The notes under the pieces: model-generated
Databases searched by the model: none
What the model was told of the DNA's origin: nothing
The model's input: only the letters and a program-made list of their open reading frames with translations
Source of the DNA: Nitrospiria bacterium
GTDB lineage: Bacteria; Nitrospirota; Nitrospiria; Nitrospirales; UBA8639
Direction of reading: 5' to 3'
Length of the DNA: 18,822 bases
Assembly (NCBI GenBank): GCA_030430725.1
Contig: JAUIKP010000010.1
Span: forward strand, 1 to 18,822
Shown: positions 1 through 7,452 of the stretch, piece by piece
Position numbering within the stretch: the first letter of the stretch is position 1
Layout: each line of letters opens with the position of its first letter
Made by a program: the position numbers and the translations under genes

Positions 1-181
1 CCCAGGATAGATAAATATTAGCGCTGTCTTTCATTGCATCGGCACCTTTGATAAGTTTACCGACGATTTCCTGATCTCCCCCACTGATTTCAATCTCTCG
101 TGCTTTGGTTTCTAACGCATGGTGAAAATTTTCCATCTGTTCCGTCAACGTCTGCACATGTTGATTTAAATCGGTACTCAT
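1..181 (-). CDS. hypothetical protein, N-terminal part (cut by window edge)
   Basis: Reading the minus strand from an ATG at 179-181 gives 60 open codons before the window ends. The protein begins MSTDLNQHVQTLTEQ and continues with a polar, helix-prone segment rich in Glu, Lys and Gln (about residues 8-45), which could be a short coiled coil. There is no signal peptide or membrane segment in the visible part. The start is supported by a purine-rich AGGGG about 8 nt upstream on the minus strand. It lies downstream of the terminator that closes the por operon and points the same way, so it probably has its own promoter, although I could not pick a convincing one in the 60 nt available. I do not recognise the family; only the reading frame and start are supported. 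Confidence 0.6.
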   Translation of the reverse strand, partial: MSTDLNQHVQTLTEQMENFHHALETKAREIEISGGDQEIVGKLIKGADAMKDSANIYLSW

Positions 182-241
182 TTAATCTTACCCCTACATC
201 CTGTGCATCCATTAAGGGATGACGGTTCGTCTAACAAATAA

Positions 242-285
242 AAAAGCCCTACGACCAATCACAAGACGGAGATCGTAGGGCTTTT
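242..285 (-). terminator. rho-independent terminator of the por operon
   Basis: A perfect 13-bp inverted repeat pairs 242-254 (AAAAGCCCTACGA) with 273-285, leaving an 18-nt loop. On the minus strand the stem ends in TTTT and runs into a T-rich stretch (the A tract and AAATA at 236-245 on the plus strand). It begins 12 nt after the porD stop codon, the normal place for an intrinsic terminator. The A/T flanks are nearly symmetric, so it could also stop transcription arriving from the left. Confidence 0.9.
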
Positions 286-297
286 CGTCTTTTAGAA

Positions 298-576
298 TTA
301 TCCCTGATAGGCTTGACCCAACTCTGCAGCTTCTCCAGCCTTATCCATTAAGGTTCCATCTGAATTCACGGCGACCATTTCAATCGCTTCGTGTTTAGCG
401 GCGTCACATACGACTTTACAGAGCTCACAACCCTTGCACCGGTCGATATGCACTTCGGCTATCATTTTGTCTGAATTGAGGTCCAAACAATTGGCCTCCG
501 GACAATACATAATGCAGAGCCGACAGCCTTTTTTCGCCACGCATTTCTCATCTGTCACTTGGGCAACATTATACAT
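298..576 (-). CDS. porD: 2-oxoacid:ferredoxin oxidoreductase, delta (ferredoxin-like) subunit
   Basis: A 92-residue protein with two [4Fe-4S] cluster motifs, the electron-wire subunit of pyruvate or 2-oxoglutarate:ferredoxin oxidoreductase. The second motif is canonical at the cysteines: C47-x2-C50-x2-C53-x3-C57, although Asp, not Pro, follows C57. The first has C18-x2-C21-x3-C25-Pro, but its leading cysteine is C12, so the first spacing is x5 instead of the usual x2. C30 is an additional cysteine. The protein would pass electrons between the thiamine-linked cluster in the beta subunit and an external ferredoxin in the cytoplasm. It is the last gene of the operon, 36 nt after porG and just before a strong terminator. 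Assignment to this enzyme rests on motif and context together; which 2-oxoacid is used cannot be told from this subunit. Confidence 0.88.
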   Translation of the reverse strand: MYNVAQVTDEKCVAKKGCRLCIMYCPEANCLDLNSDKMIAEVHIDRCKGCELCKVVCDAAKHEAIEMVAVNSDGTLMDKAGEAAELGQAYQG

Positions 577-612
577 CTATCTATCTCTTTCTTTCGCTGA
601 GGTTCTCGGTAT

Positions 613-1317
613 TTATGCGGCCGTGGCATCTCCGACCATCAATTCTACATGATTTTTCTCAGCCCATTCGGCTGCAATTTCATAAGATCTGGCTACGGTA
701 TCGAGATTCTTTTTAAGCAACATCTCTTTTTTGGCAAATTTCTTCTTAATGGCTTCGTCCAGGGTTGCCGTACCACCAGAGGCTACGAATTTCTTCCCGA
801 ATCGTTCTTGTAAAGCCAAGTCCAATCCATTCATGGAGACACACTTTGTAATCCCAGCCACGGAACCAATCATGGTCATATTCGTCGCCAATTCGGTCCC
901 GGCGATTTCTAAGGCAATATTTGTCCCTGGGATATTAAAGACTGATACATTCAGGTCTTTGAGTCGTTTCACGTCTTCATCGGATAAAAGTGGCATGTCA
1001 GTATTGATGATCACAAGCCCACCCTCTTTAATCCCTGAATAAAAAGGCATCGTATAACTCTTTCCCATCGTAATGACCTGAGGATGAAATACTTGGATCA
1101 CATCTGGAAACACCAGCTCGCCCCTGTCGTAAATTTTCTTGAGGCCTATTCGACAATAACTCTCAGCCGGAGCCATACGCTTTTCGGCACCAAAAAATGG
1201 ATTGGAAATGGAAAACTTTCCATCTTTGGAAGCAGCCATAGCCATGACATGTGCCGCAGTCACGGCGCCTTGCCCTCCCAGTCCTGACATTCGGATATTG
1301 ATTCGACGTAAAATCAT
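613..1317 (-). CDS. porG: 2-oxoacid:ferredoxin oxidoreductase, gamma subunit
   Basis: A 234-residue gamma-domain protein of the POR/OGOR family. The signature is near the N-terminus: MSGLGGQGAVTAAHV (residues 10-24), the glycine-rich motif of this domain. It is followed by a GAEKRMAPAESYCRIG region typical of gamma chains that contact the CoA and alpha/beta core. The frame is open further upstream (to 1365), but I chose the ATG at 1315-1317. On the minus strand it is preceded by AGGAG with 7-nt spacing, and this start leaves a 28-nt gap after porB instead of a 20-nt overlap. It lies between porB and porD on the same strand. The length suits a separate gamma subunit rather than a gamma-alpha fusion. 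Confidence 0.9.
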   Translation of the reverse strand: MILRRINIRMSGLGGQGAVTAAHVMAMAASKDGKFSISNPFFGAEKRMAPAESYCRIGLKKIYDRGELVFPDVIQVFHPQVITMGKSYTMPFYSGIKEGGLVIINTDMPLLSDEDVKRLKDLNVSVFNIPGTNIALEIAGTELATNMTMIGSVAGITKCVSMNGLDLALQERFGKKFVASGGTATLDEAIKKKFAKKEMLLKKNLDTVARSYEIAAEWAEKNHVELMVGDATAA

Positions 1318-1345
1318 GGGATAGCTCCTCTTAAATGTCCATCGC

Positions 1346-2254
1346 TTATGCCGATTGGCCTGCAAGTTGCTTTTTAGCTTCAGCCTTCCGTTCCTTTTCC
1401 TTAGCTGCTAATTCTGCCAACAATTCCTTAGCCGGTTCGCTGACGTACTCCTTATAGGCAAATCGCTCCGTAGGCTTTTCAGAATCACGCATTTCCTGCA
1501 AACCTTCCATACTATTTTTCCCAATTTCCAGAATACAAGGTGTATACAACTGCAGGTAAGTCGGTCCAATTTCCCGGGCAACATGAACAGCATTTTTGAT
1601 CACTTTTTCAATGAGATTTGGTTTGCTGACTGTGCAATTCACAACATAGTGGCAGCCTGACTCTCTGGCAATTTCTGGAAGCCGGACCTTTTCAAAAGTC
1701 TTCCCTACCGGAGCCATCTTGGCAACAAAACCCTTTTGCATCAGCCCACTTTCTTGACCACCTGTATTGGCATACAGCTCGTTATCGAAACAAATGGTTG
1801 TAAATTTTTCCTGACGGAACCAGGCCTGCAAGGTCATGTCTAAACCAATATCCACCGTGGCCCCGTCTCCTGCCAACACCACGACGTCTTTGTGACGATC
1901 AGGGAACCGAACCGTCAATGCCCGTTTTAACCCAGACGCAATGGCATTCTGATTACCAAATAGTGAATGGATATTATGGACCGCCACATGTGGAAATACC
2001 AAGCTGGTACATCCCGTTGAACCCACCATGACAGTATCCTCTGGATTCGGCAAAGACGCGAGGATATAGCGAAATGCCATGGACTCCGGACATCCGGCAC
2101 AAAGAGAGTGCTCTTCAATGAGTTCCTTCGCGTTACCTATATCCTTCCATCCTCGTTGCCCATTCCCATACGTCGCCCGTTTGACCAAATCCTGGTACTC
2201 AACGGGCATGATGTCAAACAACTCCTCAGCAATTTTTATTCGTTCTTTACTCAT
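1346..2254 (-). CDS. porB: 2-oxoacid:ferredoxin oxidoreductase, beta (thiamine diphosphate) subunit
   Basis: A 302-residue subunit that binds thiamine diphosphate and one [4Fe-4S] cluster. The ThDP/Mg motif starts at GDG (129-131) and runs to DNELYANTGGQ (157-167), the position where relatives have DNEAYMNTG. Likely cluster ligands are C52 and C55 (CAGC), C82 (STGC) and C240 (YTPC), matching the arrangement in pyruvate:ferredoxin oxidoreductase beta chains. With the alpha subunit it would carry out reductive carboxylation of an acyl-CoA. The last 30 or so residues are a charged Lys/Glu/Ala tail. The frame extends upstream to 2332, where it would overlap porA by 11 nt. I chose the ATG at 2252-2254 because AAGGAG sits 6 nt before it on the minus strand and no motif lies in the extension. 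Confidence 0.92.
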   Translation of the reverse strand: MSKERIKIAEELFDIMPVEYQDLVKRATYGNGQRGWKDIGNAKELIEEHSLCAGCPESMAFRYILASLPNPEDTVMVGSTGCTSLVFPHVAVHNIHSLFGNQNAIASGLKRALTVRFPDRHKDVVVLAGDGATVDIGLDMTLQAWFRQEKFTTICFDNELYANTGGQESGLMQKGFVAKMAPVGKTFEKVRLPEIARESGCHYVVNCTVSKPNLIEKVIKNAVHVAREIGPTYLQLYTPCILEIGKNSMEGLQEMRDSEKPTERFAYKEYVSEPAKELLAELAAKEKERKAEAKKQLAGQSA

Positions 2255-2321
2255 GAGTTTCTCCTTATTATCGTGATCCGATTGAGAGACATACTCTCCC
2301 AGAGTGCTTTCCGTTGTAGCA

Positions 2322-3533
2322 TCACCCCCCACGCCCAGCCAACGAAGGCGCCTTAACTCCTAAAACAGTTTTGATCTCTGCAGCGATGATTTCAGGCGGC
2401 ATCGTCATTCCACCGCATACATGGGGACCAGCATGAATCCGTTCATTATTCGAAATCGTTGCACTTACTTCACGGGCTAACCATCCAATGACATTAAATT
2501 CAGGAACAATAATGTGCTTCGCATGCTTTGTGGCCTCCCTGATCTCTTCTCCAGGCCATGGCCGCAATGTTTTGACCTTCACCAACCCGACATGAATACC
2601 TTCCTCTTCTAACATCGCAATAGCTTCACGGCTTTGCGAAACAGCGGTTCCAGAGGCCACCACAATCACATCCGCATCGGTATTTTCGGTGTCAATTAGC
2701 CCATCCATCCAACGAATAGTGTGCTTCCTCGACCGCTCAACAGCGGCCCATACCTCCTGCTGCCAGCTCGCATGGGTGGCATAACTGATATAGTTACTTT
2801 TCATTACAAAAGGATCTCGCATCATGCGAACGGGAGGACACTCCATATCCATACATGGAACCGGTGATCGATAAGGATCGTACGGTGGCAGGCACATGTC
2901 GACTGGAGTCAGATCAACCATATCTTTCGTATGGGTCACAAAAAAGCCGTCGCAGCACAAGGCCAATGGCAAATGGACATCAGGTTCTTCCGATACCATG
3001 TAGCCCTTAAGGATCCAGTCATAAAAATCTTGGGCGGTTTCCGCATGCCACACCAGCATGCCGGTTTGCATTAAGTATGAAATTTCCAGGGTGTCCGGTT
3101 GAATGGAGAGCGGAGAGTTGATGCCCCGACAGGTCACAATCATCTGAATAGGTAACCGTGCCCCGGCCCACATAGGGAAATTTTCCATAGCGCGCATGGT
3201 TCCTGGTCCGGCCGTAGTGGTAAATACTCTAGCGCCGCCAAAAGCGGCTCCTGCACATTGAGACATAACGGCAAATTCACTTTCCCCACGGAAGTAATCA
3301 CCAATATAGCCTTCAGCAAAGAGCTCCCCACACAATGCAGCAGCTTCACTTTGAGGTGTGATGGGATACGCGACCATTATGTCACAGGAGGCTCGACGTA
3401 CTGCCTCTTTTATGACTTCACTCCCGGTAAAGAACGACGGTGTTCTTGGCGCCTCATTCATCATGTGCCAAGGATCGGTATACACCTGCTCTTTTTTGTT
3501 TTTTTGTCCTATGAAAGAAGCTTGAGCGGCCAT
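2322..3533 (-). CDS. porA: 2-oxoacid:ferredoxin oxidoreductase, alpha subunit
   Basis: A 403-residue alpha subunit combining the pyrimidine-binding domain (about residues 33-230) and the transketolase C-terminal-like domain II (about 275-395). The family hallmark AYPITPQSE lies at 55-63, the conserved glutamate region GESE at 83-86, and a TTAGPG loop at 106-111 where many relatives have TSGPG. The substrate loop reads GINSPLSIQPDTLE (137-150). This differs from the histidine-rich loop of ordinary pyruvate enzymes and suggests the five-subunit branch. The start is strongly supported by AGGAGGT 7 nt upstream. It lies second in the operon, 127 nt after porE, and acts with porB as the catalytic core. 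Pyruvate versus 2-oxoglutarate specificity is unresolved. Confidence 0.92.
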   Translation of the reverse strand: MAAQASFIGQKNKKEQVYTDPWHMMNEAPRTPSFFTGSEVIKEAVRRASCDIMVAYPITPQSEAAALCGELFAEGYIGDYFRGESEFAVMSQCAGAAFGGARVFTTTAGPGTMRAMENFPMWAGARLPIQMIVTCRGINSPLSIQPDTLEISYLMQTGMLVWHAETAQDFYDWILKGYMVSEEPDVHLPLALCCDGFFVTHTKDMVDLTPVDMCLPPYDPYRSPVPCMDMECPPVRMMRDPFVMKSNYISYATHASWQQEVWAAVERSRKHTIRWMDGLIDTENTDADVIVVASGTAVSQSREAIAMLEEEGIHVGLVKVKTLRPWPGEEIREATKHAKHIIVPEFNVIGWLAREVSATISNNERIHAGPHVCGGMTMPPEIIAAEIKTVLGVKAPSLAGRGG

Positions 3534-3660
3534 GATTTTGACCTCCTTTGTCTGCTTCAGGGTGAAAGACTTCCGATTTTCTTAAAACGCAAAATTGTAT
3601 ATGAAAGTCTATTGGAACAAGGCATTCATCTCTTTCATGTATGATGAAAACCAGGAACAA

Positions 3661-4287
3661 TTACGCTGAATTTTTGGCTGGAGGGGCGACCGATCCCTTC
3701 AATTTCTTCACCCAATCTGCCAATTTAATTATTTTATCGGCTGTCGCATCACGAACTGATACCATAGCATCTTCATGACCAGCTTGAGCACACATGGCAA
3801 TTGTATAGCAGTTTGTGCCGCCACGAATGATCTTGAGAGAAAGATTGGCCTGATGGCAATGAACACCCACAAACATGCAGGCATCAATTTTATTATGCCA
3901 AATAGTCAAATTGGGGTGGTTTGGATTTATTTCGATTTCAGGATTAATTTTGGGATATTTTGGTCTATAGTCCGGCATGGGAATCAGCATGGCATGCTGA
4001 CAAGAGGAATCCACGCATTCTTTAATGGTTTCATACAGATGACGGATTGCTTTAGCTTTCTTGGCGGCCTTGTCATTCCATGCCCAAAGAACCAATGGTC
4101 CAGGAAAGATGGTGGGCACTTTTGCTGAAAGAAATTGCCTGGCTGCTTCTTCCAATGCTTCCTCTTCGGAAACTATGCTACCATGAATATGTCCTTGTCC
4201 TGGATCGGGAAGCCTAATCCCCATAGAGGCCGCAGATGGTGGCAAAAAATGTTCGGGGCCTGGCATAACCCTATAAGAAGTTGTCAT
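3661..4287 (-). CDS. porE: 2-oxoacid:ferredoxin oxidoreductase, epsilon subunit (fifth subunit)
   Basis: A 208-residue protein at the head of the por operon. It matches by position and size the small fifth subunit of the Hydrogenobacter-type enzyme (forDABGE) and its Nitrospira counterparts. I see no classical ferredoxin motif, membrane segment or signal peptide. It contains six cysteines (C91, C96, C137, C144, C160, C166) and a compact Cys/His-rich stretch around residues 137-171, including VHCHQANLS and GGTNC. Its biochemical role is not established; structural support or protection of the complex are possibilities, not conclusions. The ATG at 4285-4287 is preceded by GAGGG at short spacing. 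An in-frame TTG at 4326 is possible but has no ribosome-binding site. The gene leads the operon directly behind the promoter and its long leader. Confidence 0.78.
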   Translation of the reverse strand: MTTSYRVMPGPEHFLPPSAASMGIRLPDPGQGHIHGSIVSEEEALEEAARQFLSAKVPTIFPGPLVLWAWNDKAAKKAKAIRHLYETIKECVDSSCQHAMLIPMPDYRPKYPKINPEIEINPNHPNLTIWHNKIDACMFVGVHCHQANLSLKIIRGGTNCYTIAMCAQAGHEDAMVSVRDATADKIIKLADWVKKLKGSVAPPAKNSA

Positions 4288-4471
4288 CGTACCCTCATGC
4301 TCTCCATTAAATAAAAAATTTGACAAATACTATCCGCTCCACCTGTTTACTGTAAGAAGACCATAGGCAAATCTCAAGATCAAAAAAGACCCACCTGTTC
4401 AAAAAATTGGACTTTTTGAGAATATTCCTATGAGTCTTTTGCCCTATAAATCTAAATTTTTCTAAATAACC
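4288..4471 (-). promoter_or_regulatory. por operon 5' leader with nested inverted repeats
   Basis: The distance from the predicted transcription start (about 4471) to the porE start codon is about 184 nt, long for a simple leader. It holds two nested inverted repeats. The inner pair is TCAAAAA (4399-4405) with TTTTTGA (4413-4419), loop 7 nt. The outer pair is AAAAGAC (4384-4390) with GTCTTTT (4434-4440). On the RNA strand the outer 3' arm runs into TTTTTT, giving a weak terminator-like shape. The 9-mer CCACCTGTT occurs twice, at 4339-4347 and 4391-4399. The frame across the leader is open but lacks a credible start. Regulation by attenuation or a bound factor is an inference; it does not resemble a riboswitch I recognise. 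Confidence 0.4.
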
Positions 4472-4477
4472 TAGGCT

Positions 4478-4507
4478 AGTATAAGAAGGCGCTATAAAAA
4501 TTGTCAA
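4478..4507 (-). promoter_or_regulatory. sigma70-type promoter of the por operon
   Basis: On the minus strand the -35 box is TTGACA (4502-4507, perfect) and the -10 box is TATACT (4478-4483, five of six), separated by 18 bp. The flanks are A/T-rich. A perfect 6-1-6 palindrome, AAATTG-T-CAATTT (4498-4510), covers the -35 box and could be an operator. It faces porE and is the best promoter match I found in the window. Confidence 0.75.
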
Positions 4508-4655
4508 TTTGAATATTGTTGATATCAGACGGAAAAACCGATTTCTCAGAGTTTGGGCATCATGACTGTCACCCTGTTCATTTGCTCAAAAACATAAAGG
4601 TTATACAGGAGAAAGGAGAAAGAAAACCCGCGTGAGGCAAAGGGGAGAACCCGGG

Positions 4656-5135
4656 CTATCTAGCCCTGACTTTCAAAATGGCATATCGCCATCTCGCTTC
4701 TCCAATTATTTTTGGAATCGTGGGAAAAGGCATGGTTAGAGAAAAATCCCTCGCCTGATTCGGAGGAACTTCCAATGAGATCTCTGCGGCCTCTTGCCCA
4801 ACAATTTCACATTCTGTCATATGGCAATCCTCGATCGTAGCCTGGATATTCACGGAAATTATGGTAAAGATTTGAGCTGAATTTTCAAGCCTCCCTGTCA
4901 CCACAAACGACCGGGAGTTCAGTCCGGGTCGAACCTCCATATGAGAAAGTTTGACCTGGCTGGCAGGAATCCGCTGAAATTCCAACTCCCGCTCCTGAGT
5001 ATCCTGCCAAATAATGAACCCGATAGCTCCAAACAAGACCATCAGGGTCATTCCAAGAACGCGCCGAAATTTTGGCAAATACATCGCCATCAAAATCATG
5101 ATGAATATCAACGAAGTAATGGCAATAGGCAGCAT
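4656..5135 (-). CDS. membrane-anchored protein of unknown function
   Basis: A 159-residue protein with two hydrophobic segments at the N-terminus (about residues 2-19 and 26-43), separated by a short basic loop PKFRR. A soluble domain of about 110 residues follows. By the positive-inside rule the loop is cytoplasmic and the C-terminal domain may also face outward from the second helix, but topology is not certain. The soluble part looks like an all-beta domain with alternating hydrophobic residues (for example SRSFVVTGRLENSAQIFTI) and contains two cysteines in CHMTEC. I do not recognise the family. It is transcribed divergently from the cysQ-like gene with 96 nt between them. The stop codon lies inside a small hairpin, GGGCT-N4-AGCCC (4653-4666), without a T tract. 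The ribosome-binding site is weak (TGGGAAAA). Confidence 0.7.
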   Translation of the reverse strand: MLPIAITSLIFIMILMAMYLPKFRRVLGMTLMVLFGAIGFIIWQDTQERELEFQRIPASQVKLSHMEVRPGLNSRSFVVTGRLENSAQIFTIISVNIQATIEDCHMTECEIVGQEAAEISLEVPPNQARDFSLTMPFPTIPKIIGEARWRYAILKVRAR

Positions 5136-5231
5136 AAATTTTCCCAGCAGTGGATGGGAGAAAAATTATTCCTCCACCCCATACACCTTATTATCGGTTT
5201 TCTGAATCTTCTTCTTTCACCGGAGAAAGCA

Positions 5232-6056
5232 ATGTCAGACTTTTCTCATGAAATTGAAATCGCCTCTCACCTGGCTCGGAAGGCAGGGAAGCTTATCATG
5301 AACATCTATCAACATGATTTTGGGGTTATGTACAAAGGCATTAACGATCCGGTCACCAAGGCAGATCAACAAGCCAATGCCCTTATCGTAGAGGAATTAC
5401 ACACCCATTTCCCACAGGATTCCATCGTGGCGGAGGAAAGTCCCCTCCCCTCCAACTCTTTGACGACGGGCCGAGTCTGGTACATAGATCCCCTGGATGG
5501 AACGAAAGAGTTTATTGCACGCAACGGGGAGTTTTCCATCATGATCGGATTGACCATTGATGCTCGCACCAAACTTGGCGTTGTCTACTGGCCTATCCGG
5601 GATCACCTCTATGCCGGCCTGACGGACCAGACCGCGTGGATAGAACACAACGGGGTTTCCAAAAAACTTTCAACTCTCGAATCTGAAAGCCCCACAAACA
5701 TCACACTCATCACCTCTCGATCCCATCGATCCCCAATTCTTTCTACCATTCAACGATCGTTGCACATCCATAATGAACACCAGTTGGGAAGCGTGGGGCT
5801 GAAAATTGGTCAAATTGCTCAAGGAAAAGCTGACGTCTACATTGAACCAAGTCCATATACTAAGGCATGGGATGCCTGTGCCCCTGAAGCTATTTTGCGA
5901 GGAGCCGGCGGATGCTTTACCGACATCCACGGGAACCCCATCCAATATGGACTCAATAATTTTCGCAATCTGCATGGGTTGGTCGGAAGTACTCCGGGAA
6001 TTCATCACCGTGTCATTCAAGCCTTGACGGGTCGATGTTCCTCGTGTGAAGGTTGA
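5232..6056 (+). CDS. cysQ: 3'(2'),5'-bisphosphate nucleotidase CysQ / inositol monophosphatase family
   Basis: A 274-residue Mg-dependent phosphatase. Metal-binding motifs are all present: EES (E68-E69), WYIDPLDGTKEF (D86, D89) and WDACAPEA (D214). The VYWPIRDHLYAG segment (118-129) and overall length fit the CysQ branch, which removes the 3'-phosphate of PAP formed during sulfate assimilation. Other substrates such as inositol phosphates or fructose-1,6-bisphosphate are possible for this superfamily. The frame is open upstream to 4941, but that extension overlaps the divergent membrane gene antisense and has no family similarity. The ATG at 5232 has CGGAGAAAG just upstream and places the first helix correctly. 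It is followed after 79 nt by trmFO on the same strand. No sulfate-reduction gene lies nearby, so the role is assigned by motif only. Confidence 0.85.
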   Translation: MSDFSHEIEIASHLARKAGKLIMNIYQHDFGVMYKGINDPVTKADQQANALIVEELHTHFPQDSIVAEESPLPSNSLTTGRVWYIDPLDGTKEFIARNGEFSIMIGLTIDARTKLGVVYWPIRDHLYAGLTDQTAWIEHNGVSKKLSTLESESPTNITLITSRSHRSPILSTIQRSLHIHNEHQLGSVGLKIGQIAQGKADVYIEPSPYTKAWDACAPEAILRGAGGCFTDIHGNPIQYGLNNFRNLHGLVGSTPGIHHRVIQALTGRCSSCEG

Positions 6057-6135
6057 CACCTTTTTCCGGCAATTCTTAGAATTCGTCTCTTAATATTTTC
6101 TCAGCGCCTTTTGCCACAATCACTCTCACAATACA

Positions 6136-7452
6136 ATGAGAACAGACCTTGTTATTATCGGAGGCGGCTTGGCCGGATCGGAAGCGGCTTGGCAGGCAGC
6201 CAACGCTGGAGCCAGGGTAACCCTGTATGAAATGCGGCCTAAGGAAGAAACAGCCGCACATAAGACGGATCACCTAGCCGAGATTGTCTGCTCAAACTCT
6301 TTGGGATCGAATGATCCTCTCAGCGCTCCGGGAATGTTGAAAGAGGAAATGCGACAATTGCACTCCTTGATCATCCAAATTGCCGACGAGGTGCGGATCC
6401 CGGCAGGGACGGCATTAGCAGTGGATAGAGACCAATTTGCCTGTAAAGTGACCCGGGCATTAGCCGAACATCCGAATATCAAAATTCTTCGAGAAGAGAT
6501 ACATGAAATTCCCGAGGATGCGCTGTGCATAATTGCCACCGGCCCCTTGACCTCACCAAAATTGTCTGAGGCCATTATCCAGTTTACCCAATCGAAAAAC
6601 CTGTTTTTCTTCGATGCCATCTCCCCCATTGTGGATGCCGATTCACTCAACACAGAGCAGACGTTTCTGGCATCACGGTATGAAAAAGGAACGGCGGATT
6701 ATGTGAATTGTCCTATGGACGAAGAAACCTATACCGCCTTTTATAACGAATTGATCGAGGCTGAACGCGTCCAACCAAAGTCTTTCGAGAACGTCCCGTA
6801 TTTTGAAGGGTGTCTCCCGATTGAGGTCATGGCTGACCGTGGTCGCCAAACCTTATTGTTTGGCCCACTCAAACCTGTAGGATTAATTGATCCCAAAACC
6901 GGCCAACGGCCTTATGCTGTGTTACAATTGCGTCCAGAAAATGCGCATGGCTCCTGCTACAATCTGGTAGGGTTTCAAACCAAACTCACCTATCCGGAAC
7001 AACGCCGAATCTTTAGAATGATCCCTGGCCTGGAGCAGGCTGAATTTTTACGATATGGAAGCATCCATCGAAATACATACATCAATGCACCAATCCTCTT
7101 ACAAAACACCTTGCAGGTAAAAAAACACCCTCGCATCTTTTTTGCCGGACAATTAGTTGGGGTAGAAGGTTATGTGGAGGCTGCGGCCAGTGGGGGAATA
7201 GCCGGAATGAATGCCGCTCGCATCCTGTCAGGCCGTGCTCCGGTCAACCCACCACCTTCTACCGCCCATGGAGCGCTGCTCCATTACATTACGACCTGTG
7301 AACCAAAGTACTTTCAGCCAATTAACTCAAACTTTGGGCTATACCCGCCACTCGATACACCTGTGCGAGACAAACAGAAAAAACGACAACTCATCCAAGA
7401 ACGGGCCACTACCCATTTTAAAGCATGGATGACGCAATCCGAGCTTTCGTGA
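6136..7452 (+). CDS. trmFO: methylenetetrahydrofolate-tRNA-(uracil-5-)-methyltransferase TrmFO
   Basis: A 438-residue flavoprotein that makes 5-methyluridine at position 54 of tRNA, using methylenetetrahydrofolate as carbon donor and FADH2 as reductant. The FAD-binding motif IIGGGLAGSEAAW is at residues 7-19. Both functional cysteines known from Bacillus subtilis TrmFO (C53, C226) have counterparts: C52 in IVCSNSLGS and C226 in FEGCLPIEVMADRG. A second FAD-contacting region, FFAGQLVGVEGYVEAAASGG, lies near 336-355. Length is normal for the family. The start has no clear Shine-Dalgarno sequence but begins exactly at the beta strand preceding the FAD motif. The 3' end overlaps xerC by 28 nt, so the two are probably translated together. 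Confidence 0.95.
   Translation: MRTDLVIIGGGLAGSEAAWQAANAGARVTLYEMRPKEETAAHKTDHLAEIVCSNSLGSNDPLSAPGMLKEEMRQLHSLIIQIADEVRIPAGTALAVDRDQFACKVTRALAEHPNIKILREEIHEIPEDALCIIATGPLTSPKLSEAIIQFTQSKNLFFFDAISPIVDADSLNTEQTFLASRYEKGTADYVNCPMDEETYTAFYNELIEAERVQPKSFENVPYFEGCLPIEVMADRGRQTLLFGPLKPVGLIDPKTGQRPYAVLQLRPENAHGSCYNLVGFQTKLTYPEQRRIFRMIPGLEQAEFLRYGSIHRNTYINAPILLQNTLQVKKHPRIFFAGQLVGVEGYVEAAASGGIAGMNAARILSGRAPVNPPPSTAHGALLHYITTCEPKYFQPINSNFGLYPPLDTPVRDKQKKRQLIQERATTHFKAWMTQSELS

Noticed and set aside
4288..4507. 66-codon minus-strand frame across the por leader
   Set aside because: Its first codon would be TTG inside the -35 box of the promoter, with no ribosome-binding site; composition is A/T-driven.
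4941..5231. N-terminal extension of the cysQ-like gene by 97 residues
   Set aside because: It overlaps the divergent membrane gene antisense, has no family similarity, and the ATG at 5232 has a good ribosome-binding site and aligns with family N-termini.
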